In this document: piece by piece, positions 56,859 through 64,000 of the stretch
How positions within the stretch are numbered: the first letter of the stretch is position 1
How the letters are laid out: each line of letters opens with the position of its first letter
Assembly: GCF_905171775.1 (NCBI RefSeq)
Contig: NC_053489.1
Location: 393,197,983 to 393,261,982 of the forward strand
Source: Rana temporaria
Lineage: Eukaryota; Chordata; Amphibia; Anura; Ranidae
DNA: 64,000 nt
Reading direction: 5' to 3'
Notes under the pieces: model-generated
Seen by the model: the letters and a program-made list of their open reading frames with translations, nothing else
The model's database searches: none
Told to the model about the DNA's origin: nothing
Program-made: the position numbers and the translations under genes

Positions 56859-57497
56859 GTTATTATAAAAATTTGATTTTTATATATAACGTGGATGTAA
56901 ACCCTCCATACACCCAGTGAAGTGAACAGCCTCAGACGATACACAGGGGTGAACCAAATCTCCCTACATAGGTTTTTTTATGTATATCTGCTGTCTTCAC
57001 ATTTTTATACTGTTTAGATCGTGTGATTCCTTTTATAGGGGGACACAATTGATGACGTCACACCTACAGCCACACCCCCCTACAGTTGTAAACACACTTG
57101 AGGTCACACTAACCCCATCAGCGCCCCCTGTGGTTAACTCCCAAACTGCAATTGTCATTTTCACAATAAGAATTTTTGCTGTGAAAATGACAATGGTCCC
57201 AAAAATGTGTCAAAATTGTCCGAAGTGTCCGCCATAATGTTGCAGTCACGAAAATAATCGCTGATCGCCGCCCTTAGTAGTAAAAAAATAAATACAATAA
57301 TAATAAAAATGCAATAAAACTATCCCCTAAACCAGGGGTGGGCAATTATTTTTTCGATGGGGCCACATGAGAAACTAAAAATATTTTGGAGGGCCGGGCC
57401 AAAAGGCTAAACTCAATACTGCATAAAATCAATTGTATTTCTTTATAAAAAGAAGTAAATATCATTGTTGGACAACTGGTACGAGTACTTGTTATAG

Positions 57498-58060
57498 ACA
57501 TGGCACAGGAGGGGGACAGAGGCTGGGGACATGGCACAGGAGGGGGACAGAGGCTGGGGACATGACACAGGAGGGGGACAGAGGCTGGGGACATGACACA
57601 GGAGGGGGACAGACGCTGGGGACATGACACAGGAGGGGGACAGACGCTGGGGACATGACACAGGAGGGGGACAGAGGCTGGGGACATGACACAGGAGGGG
57701 GACAGAGGCTGGGGACATGACACAGGAGGGGGACAGAGGCTGGGGACATGACACAGGAGGGGGACAGAGGCTGGGGACATGACACAGGAGGGGGACAGAG
57801 GCTGGGGACATGACACAGGAGGGGGACAGAGGCTGGGGACATGACACAGGAGGGGGGACAGAGGCTGGGGACATGACACAGGAGGGGGACAGAGGCTGGG
57901 GACATGACACAGGAGGGGGACAGAGGCTGGGGACATGACACAGGAGGGGGACAGAGGCTGGGGACATGACACAGGAGGGGGACAGAGGCTGGGGACATGG
58001 CACAGGAGGGGGACAGACGCTGGGGACATGACACAGGAGGGGGACAGACGCTGGGGACAG
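57498..58060. repeat. 31 bp minisatellite, ~18 units
   Basis: The unit is GACACAGGAGGGGGACAG followed by AGGCTGGGGACAT. Main variants are GGCACAGG for GACACAGG (57498-57540 and 57997) and GACGCTGG for GAGGCTGG (57610-57650, 58015-58055). One unit near 57850 has an extra G. Strongly purine-rich on the + strand. Minus-strand frames of 186-279 codons are repeat artefacts. Confidence 0.97.
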
Positions 58061-58925
58061 GCAGCCACTGTTTAATCAATAACAATTGATTAAACAGTGG
58101 CTGCATGTGATGGCACAGTGGCTGCATGTGATGGCACAGTGGCTGCGTGTGATGGCACAGTGGCTGCATGTGATGGGCACAGTGGCAACAATTGATGGCA
58201 CAGTGACTGCGTGTGTTGGCACAGTGGCTGCATGTGATGGCACAGTGGCTGCGTTTGATGGGCACAGTGGCTGCGTTTGATGGGCACAGTGGCTGCGTGT
58301 GATGGGCAGAGTGGCTGCGTGTTATTGGCACAGTGGCTGCGTGTTATTGGCACAGTGGCTGCGTGTTATTGGCACAGTGGCTGCGTTTGATGGGCACAGT
58401 GGCTGCATTTGATAGGCACAGTGGCTGCGTGTGATTGGCACAGTGGCTGCGTGTGATTGGCACAGTGGCTGCGTGTGATTGGCACAGTGGCTGCGTTTGG
58501 GAACAGTGGCGACAATTGATTGCACAGTGGCTGCGTGTGATTGGCACAGTGGCTGCGTGTGATTGGCACAGTGGCTGCGTTTGGGAACAGTGGCGACAAT
58601 TGATTGCACAGTGGCTGCGTGTGATTGGCACAGTGGCTGCGTTTGATGGGCACAGTGGCTGCGTGTGATTGGCACAGTGGCTGCGTTTGGGAACAGTGGC
58701 AACAATTGATTGCACAGTGGCTGCGTGTGATTGGCACAGTGGCTGCGTTTTGGAACAGTGGCAACAATTGATTGCACAGTGGCTGCGTGTGATTGGCACA
58801 GTGGCTGCGTTTGATGGGAACAGTGGCTGCGTGTGATTGGCACAGTGGCTGCGTGTGATGGGCACAGTGGCGACAATTTATGGTGGCACAGTGGCTGCGT
58901 GTGTTGGCACAAGTGGCTGCCCTGC
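58061..58925. repeat. ~20-22 bp minisatellite with higher-order pattern
   Basis: It starts with a perfect 20 bp hairpin, GCAGCCACTGTTTAATCAAT and its inverse, at the join with the 31 bp array. Units are CACAGTGGCTGCGTGTGAT(T/G)GG and TTTGATGGG variants. A longer composite containing TTTGGGAACAGTGGCGACAA and TTGATTG recurs near 58487, 58570, 58684 and 58745. Inverse of the array at 47458-47650. Confidence 0.95.
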
Positions 58926-60677
58926 CTACCATGGGCGTCTGCAGAACTTTTTTCAGAGGGGGGCAACATTTTAAGGTCTGGTCGTGTGATCTTACCTTTG
59001 TCAGTCAACAGCGGCTACATGGGAGAAAGTGCTTGGCGATGGCTGATAAAGCCTGATGAGCAGATGTCACCCATAGGTTCCCATGTCACAGTTGTTATTG
59101 GTGCTCGCTCCTCTCCCCTGCATACGCTGCTGGATCACACAGGTGAGATAACATGACCAGATTGGAACAGTCTGAAAATAGGTTAGTCCGCATAGGTGTT
59201 AGGGGTAAGGGGGCGGGGGAAGTTTTTAAGGCTAGCGTAAGCTGGAATTCTACTTTCAATCTACCCTCCTTATTGGTAGCTTGTGGCAGTTTTAAAGCAG
59301 AGCTCGACCCAAAAGGGGAAGCTCCACTTGTTTGCACCCTCCTCCCTTCCTCTGCCACATTTGGCACTTTTTGGGGAGAGAGTGTACCTGGATTTGCTGT
59401 AGCGATCTGAGCCACATGCAGAACCATGAAAAATATGCTGCGAGCGACCACAGCAAGTAAAGGTATAAATAAACATGCAATTAAGCAATCAATCCATTAC
59501 AAAAAAAACTACACCTGCATGGTGCAGCATTGGCTCAAGCCAGTGGAGATTTTAAAATCTATATGGACACAAAAGCATCTTTATGCTGTTATGCCCATAT
59601 AGCTGCTTTAGTGCCCATATAGATTCTGGTGTGCCTCTATATGGGTGCAACATCATCTATATTAGGCACAATAGCAGTTATATGGGCACAATGGCATAAA
59701 GATGATATTCTGTCCATATAACTCTTTGTGGCCATACAAATGCTACTGTCTCCTATTGTGCCCAGTGACACTGACCTTGCAATGCTGCCAGTGCCGGGAC
59801 AAGGTTATCTGGTGACCAGGGTGAAGATGCCAAACTGTGCTAAATTTTGAGTGTCTTCAGTTAGCCTAAAATACAGATTTCTTGTAAAAAATTAACAGCT
59901 ACATACAGAATGCCCAAAATGATTTATACTGAGCAAGAGAGATTTTTAGACATTTGTAACTGACCTTAAATAATTTGTAACTGATCACATGCTTGGTCAG
60001 ACATGAATTTTTGCAGATGCTCACCTCCTTTGCAATCAAAACATCTAGCCTTAAAAATGTCCATTACAGATTTGTAATGAGCCTGGGAAGTAGTAGAATT
60101 GTCCTGGTCTGAGGTTTTATCAGAGTTGCTGGATACTGATAATTAAACAGTAATCTGCAAACACTGATTACAGACAGACCATGGCACAGAAACAAGCTGA
60201 CACTAACCTAACTTGTTCTACAAATATAAGTTGGCATTTCACCTGGCAGCTTCCAAGGCTTGATTCAGGAACTTCTTAGCTGGCCTGGGGTGAGTTCTGG
60301 TGACTGCTGGGCTGGACAGGGGCTGCTGAGAGAACGTTATCTTCCTGCTCCGCCCACCCTCACTGCTGCTCTGACTGATCACTCTGACTTGGACAGCAGC
60401 CAAACCTGGGGGGATCGTCCTTCTCCTGTTTGGTACGGCTGCAGCTACAGAGAATGAGGCACTCAGTTCAGTGTGCGGGCTGTATAAGAGTTCAGAACAC
60501 GGGGCAGTGTGACAGCTGGGCAAGATAAGATGCTGAAGAGCTTCTCCTGAGTGTTCTGAGCATAGTGCAGCTCGCATCTGGTGCCCCCCTCTCCTCCCCA
60601 CCGTGCCTGCAAGGACTGCTCAGGAATCTCACTGTCTGTGTGCAGACACCTTGCCGATTCCAGGCATGCTGCCTACT

Positions 60678-60917
60678 GTTATCACCACGGCAGGGAACAT
60701 TACAGACAGCGTTCGTTTGAACAGCTGTTTTCCCCGCTGCGCATAGACACTCCCCCTTGGACTGATCTGTCCAATCGCGAGCAAGGGGGAGTGTCTATGT
60801 GACTCCCCCTTGCTCGCGATTGGACAGATCCGTCCAAGGGGGAGTGTCTATGCGCGGCGGGGAAAACAGCTGTTCAAACTAACGCTGTCTGTAATGTTCC
60901 CCGCCGCAGTGATTAAC
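60678..60917. repeat. ~240 bp near-perfect palindrome
   Basis: Left arm GGGAACATTACAGACAGCG...CAATCGCGAGCAAGGGGGAG and right arm CTCCCCCTTGCTCGCGATTG...CGCTGTCTGTAATGTTCCCC match with few differences. The centre is near 60797 with almost no loop. Each arm also has an internal ACTCCCCCTTGG / CCAAGGGGGAGT inverse pair. Confidence 0.95.
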
Positions 60918-61319
60918 GTGGCAGCGGCGGCGATTTCGGCGGTGGGGGCCGGATTAAAAGGTCCGCCGGGCCGTATACGGCCCGCGGGCCGTAGTTTGCC
61001 CAGGTCTGCCCTAAACTATCGGCCTAAACTGAGGAAAATTTTTATATATTTTTGGGGGATATTTATTATAGCAAAAAGTAAAAAATATTGCATTTTTTTT
61101 TTCAAAATTGTCGCTCTATTTTTGTTTATAGCGCAAAAAATAAAAACCGCAGAGGTGATCAAATACCACCAAAAGAAAGCTCTATTTGTGGGAAAAAAAG
61201 GACGCCAATTTTATTTGGGAGCCACGTCGCACGCGCAATTGTCAGTTAAAGCGACGCAGTGCCGAATCGCAAAAAGGGGCAAGGTCCTTTAGCTGCATTT
61301 TGGTCCGGGTCTTATGTGG

Positions 61320-61668
61320 TTAAAGTGGTTGTATAGGCACGTTTTTAACTTTTACCTACAGGTAAGCCTATAATAAGGCTTACCTGTAGGTAAAAAAAAT
61401 ATCTCCTAAACTTTACGGTTTAGGAGATAGTCCCCGCGCACTGGGGATTCTCGGCTGAAGGCCCGGCAGACGCCGGACCTTGCCGGAAAGAAGTCTCCCA
61501 CGAGCATGCACGGGAGTGACGACATCGTGGCTCCAGCCACTCACGGTGCTGGAGCTGCGATACCCGGAAGACACGCAGAGGGAAGATGTCATCTCCCTCG
61601 GTGTAGACCAGCAGAGATACCGACGCCTCGTATTTCATGAGCTAGTATGCGGTGCATACTAGCTCATG

Positions 61669-61719
<51 letters not shown>

Positions 61720-61757
61720 TTTGTTTTTTTTAAGACTATACAACTGCTTTCACACGG
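61320..61757. mobile_element. TTAA-start miniature element with GT microsatellite
   Basis: It starts TTAAAGTGGTTGTATAGGCA and ends GACTATACAACTGCTTTCA, near-inverse ends. It includes hairpins at 61360-61392 (ACCTACAGGTAAGCC and inverse), at 61405-61430 and 61636-61668 (ATGAGCTAGTATGC and inverse), plus a GT run at 61670-61714. Non-coding. Confidence 0.65.
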
Positions 61758-61930
61758 TCATACAGCCAAGATAGCTAACATTGCTGATTGGAGGAAAGGC
61801 AAATGCTACGAGTAAGCATCACATGATGCGAAACATGTCAGCTCTTTTTTCCTAATCCACTTCTTGTTTGACTGCATGAATTTTTGCTGTTTTTTCCATT
61901 TGAATTTTTGTTGTTTTTTCATGTTTTGAA

Positions 61931-63069
61931 TAGAGGTCGACCGATATATCGGCAGGCCGATATATCGGCCGATATTTGGCCGTTTTGGAGAAATCGGCAT
62001 CGGCCGACTTTTTTTTTTTTTTCCAAATTAGGCCGATTTTTTTTTTTTTTTTTTTTTTTCCGGAGCTAGGCCGAGGCCGAGGCCGCGGCCTTTCCTGATG
62101 CTGTGACCGCGGCCGCGCTGCATTCTGGGATTTGTAGGCAGGGCGCGCAGCATGTCAGGGGACGTTTTTTTTCCCCCAGAGTGGAGGATGTCGGCAGCGG
62201 CCGCCGCCGATTGGCTGTTACAGGCCCACTCTGCCTTCTGGGGATTGTAGGCAGAGGCGGGGCAGCACGTCGGGGCCAGGGACATTGGAACTTTCTTGTG
62301 CTGGGACTGGGAGATGGAATGGAGCCTGGAGCGCTCCGCTGGTGGCAGTGAATGACATTGGGCTGTACTGGTGGGCACTGACTTGGTAATGCACTGATGA
62401 CTTGGTAATGCACTGATGACTTGGTAATGCACTGATGACTTGGTAATGCACTGATGACTTGGTAATGCACTGATGACTTGGTAATGCACTGATGACTTGG
62501 TAATGCACTGATGACTTGGTAATGCACTGATGACTTGGTAATGCACTGATGACTTGGTAATGCACTGATGACTTGGTAATGCACTGATGACTTGGTAATG
62601 CACTGATGACTTGGTAATGCACTGATGAGCGCTGGTGGGCACTGATGAGGTGATGCGCTCGTGACATGCACTGATGAGGTGATGCGCTCGTGACATGCAC
62701 TGATGAGGTGATGCGCTGGTGAGATGCACTGGTGGGCACTGATGAGGTGATGCACTGGTGGGCACTGATGAGGTGATGCACTGATGGGATGCACTGGTGC
62801 ATTGGTGGGCACTGATGTGGCACTGATGGGCACTGATAGACACCAATGAGGTGGCCCTGATGGACACTGATAGGCTGCACTGATGTGGCACTGACAGGCT
62901 GCACTCCACCCTAAACAATTATCTCCTCTCCACCCTTGGTTTTTGGAGATGAGGGGAAAAAAATAATAAAAAAAAAATATCGGGCGCAAAAATCGGCAAC
63001 ACATATCGGCCGCCCCAATTTCCAAATATCGGCATCGGCCAGAGAAAAACCCATATCGGTCTACCTCTA
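61931..63069. mobile_element. hAT-type non-autonomous element with tandem repeats
   Basis: 1139 bp with ends TAGAGGTCGACCGATAT and ATATCGGTCTACCTCTA (inverses with one mismatch), exact 8 bp duplication GTTTTGAA (61923-61930, 63070-63077). The subterminal zones repeat ATATCGG/CGGCATCGGCC several times on both sides, which may be transposase-binding sites. The interior carries a 19 bp array and a diverged GCACTGATGAGGTGATGC array (62630-62890). Confidence 0.92.
62385..62632. repeat. 19 bp tandem array, ~13 nearly identical units
   Basis: Unit TGACTTGGTAATGCACTGA. Units show essentially no variation, unlike the diverged 62630-62890 part. Minus-strand frames of up to 353 codons over this array are artefacts: all three minus frames stay open, since 19 is not a multiple of 3 and the unit has no stop on that strand. 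Confidence 0.97.
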
Positions 63070-63132
63070 GTTTTGAATAAAGACATTGTTTTTTGAGGAG
63101 TGCGGCGATCCAGGATTTTTCTTTCATCTCAC

Positions 63133-63392
63133 CCCTCTTATCATAGGCAGAGACTCTCAGAGGTGTTTTGTAATAGGACCTTCTCCCTGCTAAGCTATTT
63201 TAGCAACCTCCCTGGACTGAAGATTCAGACTGCTTTTGTCTAGAAAATTTGTCAGGAGTTATCAGGATGATAACAGAGAAACAGTTCAGGAGAGAGCTAC
63301 AGGACTTGGCTATTTGAAGAGAGATAACAAAATACTGCAGATATATGGGCCCAGCTAAAATTTTTATGAATCGTGTTTACATCCACATCAAT
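63133..63392 (-). repeat. Dispersed repeat, end TTTACATCCACATC
   Basis: ATAGGCAGAGACTCTCAGAG at 63146 and GTGTTTACATCCACATC at 63375 are the inverse of parts of 24925-25200. It is the right half of the copy interrupted at 61802. Confidence 0.55.
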
Positions 63393-63480
63393 TAAAGCTA
63401 GTGACAGGTCGCATCATAAACGTGCCATTTTATTATCTGGTCCATAAGATAATAAATGACACGTTTATGATGCGACCTAT
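63393..63480. repeat. Shared segment forming a ~33 bp-arm hairpin
   Basis: TTAAAGCTAGTGACAGGTCG matches 52136. GTCGCATCATAAACGTG... then pairs with its inverse CACGTTTATGATGCGAC ending near 63476. Confidence 0.8.
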
Positions 63481-64000
63481 AGGAGTACAACGGATCATCA
63501 TTGATCCGTGATCCGAACGGGTTGCCGAGTTGGGATTGCGGCCATAGGAAAGGCCGCGGCTTCGGCCTAGCTCCGGAGAGGTGGCCATCTTGGTACACGC
63601 GGCGGCCTAGGTGAGATGTGGGGAGACTTCAGAAAAGGTTCCTGTACTACTTCAAGGCGACTTGTATGCATCGATTTCAATGGAAGTTACCTCCAAAGTC
63701 GGATCTCCATCTTAACTGAAGCAACTTTACAGGAAAATAAGTTTACCCAGGCAAACCCCTCCCTCCCACAGTTTTTTTTATTTTTAGGCCTGAGGATTTA
63801 AAAAAAAAAAAAAATTTAAACAAATTATATATTTTCTGAAACGGACACCGAATAGAATAGTAGTAGTTCCAATTTTTTTATGTGACGCAATATTACCGTA
63901 ATGGTTTAAAAAACGCAAAATTTCACACTAAAGTGAATATTAAGACTTCATGTACAAGGCATGTTTTTACGACCTCTCTTAAACAATTTAACTTGACAGA
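63481..64000. other. No gene seen
   Basis: Partly G+C-rich (GGCCGCGGCTTCGGCC near 63551), otherwise A-rich. The GGCGACTTGTATGCATCG stretch looks like a dispersed repeat. No exon-like frame with splice sites. Confidence 0.4.

Larger units (their letters stand above)
57333..61008. mobile_element. hAT-type element, 3.7 kb, non-autonomous, minisatellite-filled
   Basis: Ends CAGGGGTGGGCAA and the complement of CAGACCTGGGCAA, with exact 8 bp duplication CCCTAAAC (57325-57332, 61009-61016). The interior holds a 31 bp minisatellite, a ~20 bp minisatellite, unique sequence (58926-60677) and a 240 bp palindrome (60678-60917). I see no BED finger or hAT catalytic domain, so movement would depend on another element's transposase. 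Confidence 0.9.
57040..61323 (-). mobile_element. Family 1 TTAA element, reverse strand, split by 3.7 kb hAT element
   Basis: 57040-57332 is the inverse of 11670-11960 (AAACTGCAATTGTCATTTTC, GCGCCCCCTGTGGTTAACTC). 61017-61323 continues it (GCTCTATTTGTGGG etc.) to TTAA at 61320. The far 5' G+C-rich end is missing. The hAT insertion at 57333-61008 separates the two parts cleanly. Confidence 0.8.
61802..63132 (+). mobile_element. Possible foldback-family copy split by an hAT element
   Basis: Outside the hAT element, 61802-61930 plus 63078-63132 contains ATGATGCGAAACATGTCAGC (61825), GAATAAAG and GAGGAGTGCGGCGATCC (63096). This is the same motif order as the 144 bp insertion at 344-487. It lies inside a dispersed repeat whose halves are at about 61765-61801 and 63133-63392. 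No clear duplication. Confidence 0.5.

Noticed and set aside
57498..58925. Regular repeats that might be a CRISPR array
   Set aside because: Units are contiguous with no unique spacers, and the host is a vertebrate.
57346..59008. Long minus-strand open frames (186-279 codons) rich in CPPPVSCPQPLSPS or SHCANHTQPLC repeats
   Set aside because: They follow the 31 bp and ~20 bp tandem arrays in several frames at once; no start context, splice signals or non-repeat protein sequence.
62028..63127. Minus-strand frames of 228, 296 and 353 codons with HQCITKSSVHYQVISALPS repeats
   Set aside because: Produced by the 19 bp array, which has no stop codon in any minus frame; the sequence is inside a non-coding hAT element.

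Overview
This window is repeat-dense vertebrate DNA, most likely from a ranid-type frog. The evidence is the mixture of full-length DIRS-type tyrosine-recombinase retrotransposons, many TTAA-flanked and hAT-type non-autonomous DNA transposons, L2, CR1 and L1/Tx1-like LINE fragments, Tc1-like elements, and repeat families that recur in several copies. Nothing bacterial, organellar or viral is visible. The species call is inference from repeat content.

Only one host gene is securely recognised: the last two coding exons of SGTA (the co-chaperone small glutamine-rich TPR protein alpha) on the + strand, at 13782-13877 and 22913-23029, separated by a 9 kb intron full of transposons. The final exon carries two single-base homopolymer insertions relative to the expected reading frame. 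A second possible host feature is a promoter plus non-coding first exon at about 52316-52692 (two CCAAT boxes, a GC box, a splice donor).

Layout. 281-11005: an old DIRS element (A) split by a younger DIRS element (B, about 2686-8265), both with inverted terminal repeats, an internal complementary region, and broken RT/RNase H and tyrosine recombinase frames. 11266-13146: two TTAA-flanked elements. 13782-23029: SGTA exons and intron, the intron holding an L2 LINE, a dead Tc1 element, a TA-rich microsatellite and two long foldback elements. 24-32 kb: TTAA and hAT-type elements, a BED zinc-finger transposase remnant, another foldback element, a SINE and a reverse L2. 32-34.6 kb: two foldback elements nested inside one another. 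34.7-40.5 kb: miniature elements, a CR1 RT fragment and an 800 bp degenerate A/T repeat. 40.5-46.5 kb: an L1-like RT fragment holding a foldback element, then a third DIRS copy (C) holding an hAT-type element and a further insertion. 47.8-49.4 kb: a complete Tc1-like transposon with an uninterrupted 338-residue DD37E transposase. 50-64 kb: TTAA elements, five hAT-type elements with 8 bp duplications, and several minisatellites.

The most unusual signal is a group of large hairpin (foldback) insertions of about 0.8-2.3 kb. Six have exact 13-15 bp target-site duplications, and each has a GCGC motif close to one end. That duplication length suggests LINE-type retroposition, not a cut-and-paste DNA transposase. 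One short insertion (144 bp, 14 bp duplication) may be a minimal member. I regard this as the best candidate for an undescribed system here. All boundaries were read by eye.
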